Shown: positions 8,850 to 20,063 of the stretch, in pieces
Numbering within the stretch: position 1 is the first letter of the stretch
Layout of the letters: every line of letters begins with the position of its first letter
NCBI GenBank assembly: GCA_003427395.1
Contig: BFEA01000069.1
Span: 2,822,025-2,866,472, forward strand
Length of the DNA: 44,448 nucleotides
Direction of reading: 5' to 3'
Origin: Chara braunii
Lineage: Eukaryota > Streptophyta > Charophyceae > Charales > Characeae
Translations under genes and position numbers: made by a program
Notes under the pieces: generated by a model
Told to the model about the DNA's origin: nothing
Databases searched by the model: none
Seen by the model: the letters and a program-made list of their open reading frames with translations, nothing else

Positions 8850-10165
8850 CTAAGTTCTACATTTTGGAATGGACCAGTAACGATTTTCTAGCCATATCAA
8901 CGGATATGTCCCTTCTGGAACTTCAGGGGCTGGTCTCGATATCTGTTCCTCAGCTAGGGCTAACCAAGGAGTCTCTGGGTCGAAAAATAGTTTTTTGATC
9001 CATTGGATTGAGAGTGTCATGGCTTGAATGGAAGGGTCTAAGATTCCTAACCCTCCTTTTGCTTTAGGCTGAATAACTCCTTGCCTGACAACTCTATTTA
9101 TGACATTTTTTAAGTCGTGATTACCTCTCCATAGATAGGCTGTTATTTGTCTTTGTAGAGGTTTAAGCGTTGATTTGTCTAGTGCCAATATCGCAGAGTT
9201 GTACCAGAGTGAGGCTAGAATAACATTATTTATGATCAGTGAACGTCCTATGATAGATATTCGTTTGTCCTTCCAAAGTTCCATTTTGGCCAGGGATGGT
9301 TTATATATCCATTCGTTGTTTCCTGTTGGTTTTCCATTTGCTGAGAGTGAGATCCCAAGTACCCTGATTGGGTCTCTGCTGTCAACCAACTGACATTTGG
9401 ATATTCTGGATGTCTCACTCTCTGATGGTGTATCCACCAGCCTTGAGTTTTTGTTCCCCAATTGATCTTCTTATCAGAAAGGGCGCATAATTTATCCATC
9501 AGACCCTTGATTGAGAACAAATTTTTATGCGAGGCTGCCATCATCAAGGATAGGTCGTTTGCAAACAAGGAACAAACAGGTATGACTTCTTCTGGCATGT
9601 AGCTAACCTGGATACGTTTAATGTCCCTGTTACATCTTAGGTTAGCTGCTAAGACTTCAATCATGATGACAAAAAGAAAGGGGGCGATTGGATCCCCTTG
9701 TCTCACCGAACGTTCTAACTTTATAGGTGGAGTCAGGTTACCGTTTATCATAGCCCTAGTTGTAGCATTCGCATGTAGGATCTCAATCTATCTTCTGAAA
9801 CAAGGACCAAAGTTAAACTTTTCTAGGCATTTGCCTAAAAACAATCAGCCAACATTATCATAGGTTTTTTCAAAATCTATGAAAATGAAAGCTGCATTGT
9901 GTTTAGATTGTCTAGAGAGTTTAACTAATTCATTAACTAATAAAATATTGTCTTGAATGTTCCTTTCTTGAATGAAGCCCGTTTGAGTAGGATGAATGAT
10001 GTCCGTGATGACTTTTAGTACTCGGTTTGCTAGTATTTTTGCCACCAGTTTATAGACTATTGTGAGAAGAGTTATCGGTTTGTAATTATGGATGTTTGCT
10101 TTGTCACCTTTTTTGTATAATAGAGTCAGAAGACTCAGAACCCCTTCTCCAACTATTTCCCCCAT
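8850..10165 (-). pseudogene. LINE reverse transcriptase, catalytic core and thumb
   Basis: Three frames cover the polymerase. The first (10,165-9,845) has LLYKKGDKANIHNYKPITLL and motif A, FIDFEKTYDNVG. The second (9,751-9,248) has motif B, RQGDPIAPFLFVIMIEVLA, and motif C, written FAND instead of FADD, so one of the two catalytic aspartates is replaced by Asn. The third (9,461-8,850) covers the thumb: WGTKTQG-like start, ISIIGRSLIINNVILASLWY, YLWRG and GGLGILDPSIQ. In the family this enzyme copies the element RNA at a nicked target. The changed motif C and the frameshifts make it inactive. Confidence 0.85.
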
Positions 10166-10177
10166 TGTGTCTGAGGC

Positions 10178-10588
10178 CTAAACTGTATGGTAGAAATTCA
10201 TTAGATCCTGAGCAAGGTAATCCCACATGGCTTCCCAAAATTCTTTTGGGAGACCGTCAATCCCTGAAGTTTTTTCCTCCTCCATCATCATATGGGCAGA
10301 CCAAATTTCTTCCTTTGTGAGTGGACTTTCAAGCATCGTTCTCTGTTGGTCTGTTAAAGTTTTGGTTAGTGGTTCAAGAAATTTTTCTATCTCTTTCACT
10401 CTTTGTTCCTTCGATTGTTGTTTGCATACTGATGTAAAAAGGGTTTTATAGAAGCCTCTTGCTATCTTTGTGCACGCCGCTGTAGATGTGACTAGTGAGT
10501 ATTGACTTTCTTGGGGGTCCGTGAAGACTTCAATGATGGTTCTGCAAGTTCTGGTTTTCGCTGTGGCAAAAAATCTTGCATCCATCAC
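10178..10588 (-). pseudogene. LINE ORF2 linker between endonuclease and RT
   Basis: 136 codons with KARFFATAKT-like start, TDPQESQ, FYKTLFTS and LTKEEIWSAHMMMEEEKTSGIDGLPKEFW, which is the usual region just ahead of the RT (motif 0/1: KSPGxDGLPxEFY). It lies in order between the endonuclease and RT frames and is joined to each through frameshifts or stops. Confidence 0.8.
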
Positions 10589-10705
10589 CCCCTCTTTGTT
10601 ATAACCCTTTAACTTACCTCTAATTCCGATCCCTTGCTACCGGTGCTTCATGTATTTTGATAATTTGGACTCCAAGTCGCATATTCTTTTGGTAATCTCA
10701 TTTAG

Positions 10706-11837
10706 TTAAGGTTCGCCCGCCGAATTCTCTTCTTGTTTTTGAAGTTTATGAAATTGTTTTTGCAGATCTAATTTCTGACTATGGTGCTGCACAGCAAGCA
10801 TTTTTGAATATTCATTGCATTTACGTCCCAAAAACATTAGGTCGTTGTTGAACCATTGTATATCATCCTTAATTTGCCCCCTCTGCTCTCTCCAAAAGGA
10901 TAGAACATCATGTAGATATGCTTTGAAACGATCAATGTTCAAGAGGGATGTGTTTAACTTATAGAAGTCTCTACCTTGATCCGGCTTATTTATGAAAGAA
11001 AGTAATACTGTAATCATAGCGTGATCAAGGCAAGGGAAGACACTTCGAAGGAAGATCTCTGCTATGTGAAGAGTTTCTTCTAGTTCTTCTGATATGAGTA
11101 TGAGATCTATGCGAGATTTGGAAGCTTTCATTGTTAGGTTCTTTCTAAAACATGTGAATTTATGTTTTATAGGGAAAAGACGTCTGTATGCATCAATGAG
11201 GTTGAGAGACTGACATAGTCCTTCAATTATTTGTTCATCCCTTTCCCCGTATTGTGGACAGGGGGAAGGGATCTGCCAACAATCCAGCTCTCTGTTTAGT
11301 GCTCCATTGAAGTCTCCTGTCATTACTACTGGGATACCGATTGGAAGGCGACCCTTTAGAAATTCAAATAAGCGACTTCTTTCTCCTACATCATTGGGAC
11401 CGTATACGTATAGGATTGTCACAACTTCAATCTTTAACATTGTCAAGAGGAATACCCATCTCCCTTCTTCCTTATCAGCTTCCCAATAAAGTGGATGACT
11501 GGATCAACTCTAGAGTCACGGGGAAACCATATTGCTACTCCTGCACTGCCTGGTTTGGGTGCGTGTGCCCGAAGGCCTGATGGGGCCAGATCTGTCCATG
11601 TGTATGATGGTGGTCTGCATTATCCATCAAGTGTGTTTCCTGTTTACAGATTACATCCGGCCATTCCCTACCTTCCACTCCTTTTAGTTGCTCATAGATT
11701 GCCTTCCTTTTTTGTTGTTTGGCCGATGCTAATCCATTTACGTTAATTGACCTTAGGTCTAGGTCTGTAGCTCTTTTCAGGAGTTTCTAGTCCTTATTCT
11801 TATTGTATAGCACCTCCAACCCATTTGTATCTTCCAT
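10706..11837 (-). pseudogene. LINE APE-type endonuclease domain
   Basis: ORF2 starts at the ATG at 11,837. After one stop it reads SINVNGLASAKQQKR and ICKQETHLMD, giving the catalytic Asn and the Glu of QETH. After a further stop and a frameshift, frame 11,446-10,706 gives YVYGPND, VVMTGDFNG (catalytic Asp/Asn), KSRIDLILIS and LDHAMITV, the last being a changed SDH motif. These are the ordered motifs of exonuclease-endonuclease-phosphatase domains, which nick the target DNA. The loss of the SDH serine and the in-frame stops mark it as dead. Confidence 0.85.
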
Positions 11838-11876
11838 GGTTTATTTTATTTATCAAACGATTGGACGTGGATTGTT

Positions 11877-14800
11877 TTACAAGGTCAACCAGTGACCCGA
11901 GTCTAACTTTCCACCTTGATCAAGTAAGGTCTGTCCGTTCCTTAGGAGGTAGGAGGGTAAGATCGTGATGTCAACTTCTGACCAGAAATCACCCGCCTTG
12001 ATCTTCATTCGTTGGAGTTCTCTTAACGTGTCCTGAGTGAACCAACGTAAGTTAACTGCTCGTGTGTGCTCGTATCTGAGGAACACATCTTTAGCTGAAA
12101 TCCTATGAGCGTCCGAAGATAGAATAAGCACTGCAGAGCCCCCAGGCGGAAACTGGGCTTGAATAATTTTTACAATCTCAGCTTTAAAGCGTGTTTCTCC
12201 TGACATTTTCCCGAACAGTAATGAGAGAGTGCTCACTGGGGTTCCATGTATTGTTACCTCCCATGCATCGAACCCTTTGGTTCTGATAATCCTACCTCCC
12301 AATTCTCTCCTTTAAGTCTCACTGGTAGAATAAGTACATCAGATTTAGACAGGGGTAGATCAACTTGTCCTCCTACCATTAGCAAGCGAAGCTTCTGTCT
12401 TCTGCTGATTAGGCCACCTTCATGAGGGGAGATGGGGGCAGTAATTGTTGTTGCTGCGAGGTTTTTATTAGTTCCTCTCCAACACTTGTTCCAGTGGTCT
12501 CATCATTTTCTGAAGTGATCCTACTTTTAGTGTCTTCCTCATCTGGCGGGTCAGCTGGGGGTTCTTTGATTTCTTCCATTTCAGTTACTTGCGACCTCTC
12601 TTCTATCTCTGAATCTTGTTGTTTTTTACTTGGTTCTTCTAAGGATTGGGTAAGCAGTAAATACTTACTTTTCTCTGTCAATTCAGAGATCACTTGTTTG
12701 AGTTGATGGATGACCACCCTTTTAACTGCGCTATGTGGGGTTCTATCTTCTTCTATGTCATCCTCATTCAGATCCACACCTCCTCCTTCCTCTATCCCCT
12801 TTCCCTTACCCAATTCCTCAATCCCATCACAAGGTCCCCAGTCGCTTGGATCCTGTGCACCCTGTGACCCCTGTTCTGTTTCTATATTAAGGGCTCCAGC
12901 ATGAGCTTCAGGGTGCTTCTGCTGGACCAATTTGCTTTGTTGGGGCTCAGCAACATATGAGACTTGTGCCCCTTGAATGTGCTCCTGCTTATCGTTTCTT
13001 TGCTCTGATTCAGGGTATGCACTCCTTATTGTAACTATTGAGTCCTTTTCTGATCCTTAGGCCTGCATGCTCCCACCCAATCCAGATGCTCGCATACCAT
13101 CCAGATTTGATTGGGCCTGATTTTCTTGGGGTTGGAATCTCACTGTTACTATCGGCAGCAGGCGATGACATATTTGTTGCCAACTTACCTCCCGTGGCAA
13201 TCCTTGTTCTAACGATGTTCGGAGACTTGGACTGGTCTCTAATAGAGTGGTCAGTTGCACATATGTGACGTCCCAGAATTCCTCTGCACAACCTTGAAAC
13301 TTTAACTTAAGATTCTCTAGTAGCCATTCCGCCACCTTTTGGAGGTCTGCTACGTTCTCCCCTGTTGGTGTTTGCCTAGAATCCTAGTAAGTACTCTGGA
13401 GGGGGGGGGGAATACCCGGGGCTAGTTCTAAATCCATTGGTTGCGGACCAAAAACCTCTTTTAGTGGGTCCACGTCCATTGGTACCGAGCGTTCTGCATT
13501 TGGTTGGTCCAATGAGACATCCAAGGGGACTTCCGGGTCTCCTATTTTCTCTTTACCTTTGCTGAGTCCCTTCACTTAGTCCACTTTGGACTGTTAGTCC
13601 CTTTTTGTTGAATGCTGTCCTTTGGGTTCCTCCCTTTTCTTCCCTTCCTCTCCTCCCCCTTCTTTACTTTAGGGAGTGAACCTGTTACCGGTTGGTATAT
13701 AGGTACCTGTATTTTGTCCGATGCGAATCCCGTTCCGATTTGCCTTAGTTGACTCACTTGGTTGTTTGTTCTTTCTCCCACTTCCCTCTTCTCCCACATT
13801 ATTCCCTTGGGGCATTTGAGGTTTGGGTTTTGGGGGGTGTTGTAACCGGATATTGCATCTTGTGGGAAGCTGCGGTGGAGGTTTCCATTCTGTTGGTGCT
13901 CTTGTAGACCTCTTAGGGTCACCTCTGCCCTCCCAATTCCAACCACTGGGTTGGCCCCCAGGTGTCATTCCATCCACATACACCCAACCTTCATACCCCG
14001 GAGTATTGGGTAACCATCTGTTAGCGCGGAGGGGGTCTCTTTTTAATGTACCGTCCATTCCAGCAGTCTGGTGAGGATGCTGTGAGCAAGCTAATTCAGT
14101 GGAGAGATGACCGTAAGCTTTGCATCTATAGCACCATGGTCTGAATTTATGTGTTGTATGAATTTGGTATAATCTCCCTCCCATTTTGAACGGAATGATA
14201 TCGTCTAGGGAAAAGGGCTGGTCCTTGGGAAGATCCAACGCCATCATCACATAGTCATCCCTCTTTGCCACGTAGGTCGGTAGTGGGTCTATGAAATCCA
14301 CTAGTTTGTAGTGCTGATCGAAGTCGTGAATGAAAGCTGCTTGAACCTCTATTGGGATGTGTCTCAATTTTACCCAGTAGTGGTCTCTCATTAACTGGTC
14401 TCTCTTTTCATCTGATTGATCCCAGCGTAATTTTTTTCACCCATCCATTTTACGCTTATCTTGATCGAACAAACTTAATACTGTGAAGACTGTGGGTGTC
14501 ACCGGTTAGATCAGAAAGAATTCCTTGACTGTCTTTGGCTTATCCTTTATTGATTCCAAATGTTTACAGATCCATTTGATTTTGTCATTAACTGATCTGT
14601 ACGCACAGTCATCGTAAAAGATCAGTTGCTCGCATGTTTAGTGTAGACTGCATCTCTTTGAGCCAACTTATCTGCAGGGTAAGATTTCATCAACATCTTC
14701 CTACCTCCTTGGTCAACTACCTTCTGTTCTGAAGGAAGAAGGAAGAGAGTCGGGAAGTAGGCTTGTGCGGAGGTCAGGTTTCTCAAGGGCACTTTGAGTT

Positions 14801-15401
14801 CTTTTGCTGGCAGACCAGTGTCAGTGACTGGGGGCCTCATAATTGTTAAAGATTCGCCCTCAAGAGTCTCCCTAACCTTCTGTGCCCACGATGGTTTGTT
14901 TGAAGACTGAGATGATTGAAGGATTTGTGTTGTTTATTTTGTCCTTCTTTCTCCTTCCGCCATCCTTTCCTCCTCCGTTAAAATCTCATCATTCGCTTCT
15001 CGCATGGCCAGATCCAGTGCTGGGGAGCTGGCTCCCTGTTGCTCCAGCGAGATCTGACTATCCATTCTTGCTGGTTCATCTGATGTTGTGGCTTGTGTCT
15101 GTGAGGTCCGGTATGATCTCGAAGGACCTGGTGGGGAGAGGATGGATCCAAGAGCATTGACTCGTCCATTTTGTGTCTCGATTTCCTGATTTTCCTGCTC
15201 ATTACGTGGGGAATCGATTTGCATAGCTGCTATGGATCCCATCCCCAATGATTTCGTGTTGTTCGTCATTCTGCTGTTGTGATTGATTGCAGGGCGATTA
15301 TAGGGGCTGGATCCCAGTTGTCTGAGCGTGCTGTGGCGCATCGCGCCTTGATAAAATAGAAGGGACCCTGAACCCTTGCCCTTTAGATAGCCTAGCTTCA
15401 T
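11877..15401 (-). pseudogene. LINE ORF1 (nucleic-acid binding, CCHC knuckle)
   Basis: A broken reading frame of about 3.5 kb. Segment 15,401-14,934 is a Ser/Gln/Thr-rich N-terminus. Segment 14,391-13,669 holds YWVKLRHIPIEV, a domain resembling DUF4283-type plant ORF1 regions, and CYRCKAYGHLSTELAC, a CCHC-like knuckle (C-x2-C-x4-H then C with one extra residue). Segments 13,575-12,409 are acidic and Pro-rich. Segment 12,302-11,877 has FDAWEVTIHGTPV and RYEHTRAVNLRWF, unfamiliar but in order. The ORF ends 40 bp before ORF2. ORF1 proteins of LINEs package the element RNA. At about 1,150 codons it is unusually long, so internal insertions are possible. Confidence 0.65.
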
Positions 15402-15463
15402 CGTGACCGATACATGAGCCCTCGGGGAGATGGATTGGGGGAGACAGAAAAAGCAGGGAGAGG

Positions 15464-16992
15464 GTGCTTATGAAGGATGGGGGACGGAATGTTGGTGCCT
15501 GTGGAGTTGTTCAGTGGGGGGAAGCCCTGGCTTACGACCTAGGCGTCCCAGTTAAACCCCAATCGGAATCCGAAAGATACCTGGGTGTCCAGGTCTCCTT
15601 TGGGACCCCCACCGATGTACAGAACACCATCATCGCAAATAGGACATGGGACGCCTGCGCCACCTGGTCAAAAACATGCTTCTTATCTCTATTCTGGAGA
15701 GTCACCATCATCAACACATTCATATCTTCCAAGATCATCTGGTACATGCTCTCAATTAGAGTTCCTTCCCCTTTACTCTTTCACCAACATCAGACGCTTA
15801 CTAACGAGGTTGCTATGCAAGGGCAACTCAGAACCCCAATCCGCTATCAACAAGGTCAGTTGAAAAAAAATAACCGAAAAGAAAAAGGCAGGAGGCCTTG
15901 GAATCTTAGATCCGGAAACATAGAATTGAGCACTTTTCGCCAAATGGCCTATCTGGGCCCTCGCAACAACCGAACAACAACCCTGGATCATTCTAGCTCG
16001 TCACTCACTGGCTGAACAATGGAATCTGTCTGACCTGGAAGCCGTTCGGTCCGCACTACTACTGCGCCCCTTCACCTCCAGACCAAACACCACCACTTGG
16101 ACCTGCATCATGAAGGCTTGGAGCAAAATGTTCCCACAACTCCTGGACGAGCCCAACACCCGTCAAGAGATACTCAACACCCCTCTTTTTGAAAATCCTT
16201 TCATCCGCGATAACGCTGGGCTTCCCTTCTCTGTGGCCAAAGCTCCAGGCAATTTCGGCCTCAAATGGATGCAGCGCGGAGTATGGCTCATTCGTTACAT
16301 TTGGGATCAAGAATCCAGATAGTGGAGAGACCTCAAAGATCTCAGACCTTAGCTCACTGGCCTCCAATGGTCTTCAGATCACCTTAAAGAAATTATCAAC
16401 GCCATCCCAAACTCATGGTCCGGTACACTAAGGAAGCCAGACCACCAGGTACAAGAACACCAATGGCTCAAACACGAGTCATAAGAAGACATTTTTTACA
16501 GGGTGGACAGAGTAAAAGAAGATGACACAATCGAAGCGTCGGAATGGTCCCGGAGGGATACAGTATTAACTCAATCCAAGATCGCCCAGCAGATCAACAT
16601 AGAAGGGATGGACGAAATGAAGGTATTCAGCAGACAACCACAGCGCAAGGCTCACCAGGTTACCGTATCATTATGCAAGCGTTGCCTCTCAAACGCTGGA
16701 AGACCGAAATCTGCAGGTACGGATGGTTCATCGCGGGTGCTGAAGGAAAAAACAATGAAGTCCCCATCAAGGATTACACTGCTCAAAAGGGTTATGCACT
16801 TCAGTCAGGAGCACAGACACTTCAAGCAGGTCTCACAGCAACCTGGCAACACAGAACGGCCTCCCTCGAGCTCCAGCCACTGGATTCCAAATGGTTATTT
16901 TTCTTCATCCAACTCATCTCTTCTGCTCTGGAGACAAAGGAGGACTCCAATGGATGCACCTCCACTCCTGCGTCCCAACTGCCCTTTAAAAG
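15464..16992 (+). pseudogene. LINE ORF2 RT thumb region (fragment 3)
   Basis: Plus-strand frames spell the same order as the other LINEs: SERYLGVQVSFGTPTDVQNT (compare LGVRVTALGPPSD at 40,8xx), then IINTFISSKIIWYML, and in the next frame IRDNAGLPFSVAK and RGVWLIRYIWDQ, matching LDDAASPFSLS and KGVYTVGDLWDP. The catalytic RT motifs are absent, so the copy is 5'-truncated at about 15,490. At least three frame changes are needed. From 16,540 to 16,992 a frame with MQALPLKRWKTE continues, but it is less certain. The zinc tail follows after an interruption. Confidence 0.7.
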
Positions 16993-18109
16993 GGCCTTTA
17001 CCCGATGTAGGCCTCAGGCCTTGTAAAAGTAAAGCAGTATGGGCCTTGTCAAGGTAAAGCAGCATGAAAGGGTATCTCGCCAGGGCTCAGAAACGTGAAA
17101 GCAGGTCAAAGGTCAAATCCTCTATCAACGGGCACATCCAAATCTAAAGCAAAGGGCATTGTCAAAAGACTTACCTGTTCACTAGAAGATGGGCATGTCA
17201 TGTCTGTTCGGGTAAGGGTGTGTCTGTACGTGCAGACAGTGTACCTGTTCGTGCAAAGAAGAGTGTCTGTTCAGACAGTATGTGTGTCTGTNCGTCTAGA
17301 GTTGTGCCTGTCCAAAGGTAAAGTCAATAGGTAAAGTCCCAGTTCTGGTCTAAGTCAAGGGGACAGTCCAGATCCAGACTTTCAAGTCCAAACCTAGGCC
17401 GAGAGGCCCTAGCAGCAGTTGAACCTTATTGGGACTATACTGGGACACATGCAATGCAGGGTCTGGGACAAAGGAAAGGCTGAACTGAGCCAATGCAGAC
17501 CCAGCGAGGAGTGGCCAGCGCTATAAAGGAAGCAGCCAGCTTCATTCCTCGCCAGATCTCCACTGGCTTCAATGCGTGGAAGTGTTGTTGCGCTTGTGCG
17601 CTAGTCAGTAGGAAGCTGAGCTGAAGAAGAAGATGCGCTGGACACAGATTGTGCGCTGGAAGGGATGCAGCCATAGCTGCCCAGCGAATTAGTAGTAGAG
17701 TACAGGGTTAGTAGTAGCCAGCTATGAGCAAGTATTCAGAGTAGATCCTCATGAGTGAAGAGTGTGTATGCATCATAGGAGGGAGAAAGAGATTGAGGCA
17801 GGGAGTGTTCATTCAAAGTTTGGCTATGGAAGATACTTACCTGAGTTGGATGTGAACTGCAGAGGTGGCGCTGATGAGTAGTGACCACATTGATGACTTG
17901 GAGACAATCTGCAGGAGTAACGCTGATGGATTGGAAGTCATATTGATGAGTTAACAAGAGATTTGTGTTGCGCTGATGAGCGCTGGACTCAGGGGAACTT
18001 TGAAACACTTTGTATTCATATTTCTGATAATATAAGCTGTGAAACTCGGTCCACTCCTCATCTACCTTTGTCTATGACTGGAGACTATTGAACATTGTGT
18101 GTGAGGATG
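16993..18109. other. insertion interrupting the plus-strand LINE
   Basis: No coding motif. 17,030-17,170 and 17,320-17,400 have recurring AAGTAAAGCAG and GTCAAGG words. 17,208-17,325 is a degenerate tandem array. 17,870-17,975 has five GCTGATGA/TTGATGA words about 20-30 bp apart. It separates LINE thumb coding (ending near 16,990) from LINE zinc-tail coding (starting near 18,114), so it is most simply an insertion of about 1.1 kb. Inverted ends or target duplications were not found. Confidence 0.5.
17208..17325. repeat. degenerate tandem array around TGTCTGT
   Basis: About five units of 22-30 bp built on GTGTCTGTNCGTGCAGACAG-like words; CTGTCTG/CAGACAG pairs could form small hairpins. An ambiguous base N sits at 17,292, perhaps because the assembly was unsure of repeat number here. 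Confidence 0.6.
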
Positions 18110-18113
18110 ATGC

Positions 18114-18546
18114 ATGACATATACACACTTGTGTGAGATGGTCCCCAGGACCCATGCACCTTTGGTGTGCAGAGAAAGGAATGGACATTTCTACCCTCTG
18201 TGCGGCCTGCCCCCACCCGTGTTTGGAAGACTGGCTGCATCTCTGGTGGGAATGCGTCATCGCAAGAGGATTCTGGGACACTATGAACTCCTGGTGGGCA
18301 GAGGCGTACATCTATACCGGTTTCTGGAATCAGGATTTCCCCATCACAGTGAGACTAAACCATCTCATATGCAGTCATCAAATAGGAGCGATCGCTCAAA
18401 TCTTCAGTTTTCGAGTGTTCTGGGCCCTGTGGTTGGCCAGAAGGGATAGACTATTTCTTAGCACTCAACCTTCCTTTTGTTCCCTGATTTCTCTATTCAA
18501 CCATTCCATCAGGTTGGAAATAATGCCTGACTGGACTAGAATTTAG
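18114..18546 (+). pseudogene. LINE ORF2 zinc-binding tail (fragment 3, continued)
   Basis: Frame 18,133-18,546 contains CAAC-x9-H-x4-C within STLCAACPHPCLEDWLHLWWEC, then GFWDTMNSWW and FRVFWALWLARRDRLF, the typical end of plant LINE ORF2. It lies downstream of the thumb fragment on the same strand and probably belongs to the same copy, separated by an insertion. The frame ends at TAG, followed by an A-rich stretch (18,554-18,590) that may be the decayed 3' tail. Confidence 0.75.
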
Positions 18547-19662
18547 CGTCAGAAAAAATAAAATAAAATAAAAATAATAATAAATTTAAGCGTCAGGCAG
18601 AATCCAGAGAGGTCGCCAGGCAGCTTTTCCATAAAAAAATGGGCGTCACCTTTTAGATGGCCAGACTTGCTGGACAATGACAGATTATACTATACTGACC
18701 TCCTGTGGGACAGACCTCCTCAGGCCTATATCGGTATTTTTCCCATCAGGCAGCCTCAGGCTGAGAGCGCCTTACAGTCTTTCCCAGGAACAGTTCGATT
18801 TTTTTTTATTATTATTATTAGTTTTTTTATTATTATTATTTTAACACAGTTAGATATTTACTATCCGGGGGCACGAGTGATGGCCTAGTGCGACGCCTGC
18901 GACACTCCAGAAAAACGAAGAAAACTCCAGAAAAAACGAAGAAAAGAGAAAAAAGAAAATTAAAGTGGTGACTTCTCAAGTCCCAAGGTGGGGAAGAGCC
19001 CGACCTTTGGAAGTGCTGCAAAAGGCTGTGCACTCTTCTTGAACGGTAGAATGGACAGTGGATGAATGTATCCCTCGCAGAACGCAGCCAGATTCACTTC
19101 TTCCATCTTTCTTTATTGCCTGAGGGTGCACCTATGACAAGTGCTACGTGACTATTGCAGTCCGGAGTCTCACGTACCACAGAGAGGGAGTGGAGTCCCT
19201 TAGTGTGCCCGACGGGACTGCCTCCTGTGACGGTTCCCATGTTCAAGCGTGAAGTCCTTATATTTTGGGAAAGAAATAAAGTAATAAAGTACTCGAGGGG
19301 CTTTCTATTGACCGGAAAAGAAAGCACAGTCAATACGAACGACTTAGAGTACTTGATTTTTTTTTTTTGTTTTCCACAACCACCAATCAAAAACAGACTT
19401 GGTATTTCTTTTCCCCACATCCTGTTATTCACCAAAAAAAAACAAACAAGAAAAAGTAAATTAAAACACAAATTTTAAATATACAAACATCTTTATTTTG
19501 CTACCCTCGGATTTCGATGCAGCAACGGCTGGTGGATGTCCCCCGGACGTCCCACAGGTGTCGCCGTGCCACAATATACCTTACTCGGTTGCTAGTGGAA
19601 CCGTGCCCCGGGTAGACTACTAGACTGTGAGGACCCCGGCCTCGGTTATTATTAAATTATAA
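18547..19662. other. no recognisable gene; A/T-rich low-complexity patches
   Basis: Contains (AAAAT)n-like sequence at 18,554-18,590 and (TTA)n patches near 18,800-18,842. Open frames at 19,094-19,478 on both strands show no family I can name. Part of 19,140-19,330 has an organelle-like look, but no gene is recognisable, so no call is made. Repeat B occurs at about 19,627-19,646. Confidence 0.45.
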
Positions 19663-19849
19663 GGGACGTTGGGCCGGGTTCCCAACACGTGCGGCTCCCC
19701 ATTAATAGAATGGAGCANCGCTTTCTAGCAGGTGATGATCCCCACCAATAGATGGAGTCTCTCCAAAGGTGCTAGTGGTGTCTTCTCTTATCAGCACCAC
19801 TAGCACACTTTCTGGCGTGTTTTGACAAAAAAAAAAAAAAAAAAAAAAA
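19663..19849 (+). mobile_element. composite SINE-like copy: two heads, one hairpin tail
   Basis: A first head (GGGACGTTGGGCCGGGTTCCC, CGGCTCCCCATTAATAGAATGGAGC) ends at the ambiguous base at 19,718. Directly after it, CTTTCTAGCAGGTGATGATC starts a second body with CCACCAATAGATGGAGTC, a perfect 12-bp stem (GTGCTAGTGGTG at 19,769-19,780, CACCACTAGCAC at 19,795-19,806), and a 23-A tail. The second body is nearly identical to both units at 27,576-27,748. Confidence 0.8.
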
Positions 19850-19892
19850 GAAAGAAGGTAGAGCAGAGCGCAGAGGGAACTTTGTCATCCCC

Positions 19893-20063
19893 GGGCCTGG
19901 TCCCATCAGCAAAGAGGATTGAATTTCAATCCTGAATCCATAGATGATTCTGGAGAGATTCAGAGAGTTGCTATTGATCTGAATTAATTTTCTGCATCTC
20001 TGTGCACAACACATCCAGATTCAGGAAGTAAATCCAATCGTCTTTGCTAATGGGACCAGGCCC
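19893..20063. mobile_element. 171-bp MITE, GGGCCTGG ends
   Basis: GGGCCTGGTCCCATCAGCAAAGA at 19,893-19,915 is matched in inverse at 20,041-20,063 with one mismatch, and complementarity continues inward (GATTGAATTT against GATTGGATTT; CCTGAATC). No coding capacity. GGGCC-type ends resemble PIF/Harbinger MITEs, but no TTA duplication is visible at the borders (CCC on both sides), so the class is open. Confidence 0.75.

Larger units (their letters stand above)
7090..15460 (-). mobile_element. near full-length degenerate LINE (L1-like, APE endonuclease)
   Basis: On the minus strand, in order, there are a long ORF1 region (15,401-11,877), a 40-bp gap, and ORF2 (ATG at 11,837) with APE endonuclease, reverse transcriptase and a zinc-binding tail, ending near 7,100. 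This is the layout of L1-type non-LTR retrotransposons in plants and algae. Stops and frameshifts occur throughout, and one catalytic Asp of the RT is changed. A foreign segment (about 7,765-8,130) and a T run (7,674-7,692) lie inside the tail. The 3' end is A-rich on the minus strand near 7,105-7,135. The 5' end meets another LINE, facing away, at about 15,460. Confidence 0.8.

Noticed and set aside
17870-17975. Hammerhead-like GCTGATGAG words
   Set aside because: Several copies of the word but no GAAA core at the right distance and no flanking stems.
19140-19330. Second organelle-derived insertion
   Set aside because: The composition and frame look organelle-like, but no gene or RNA could be recognised.
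19769-19806. Helitron 3' hairpin
   Set aside because: The hairpin is followed by poly(A) rather than a CTRR end, and another copy has a 16-bp target duplication, which Helitrons do not make.
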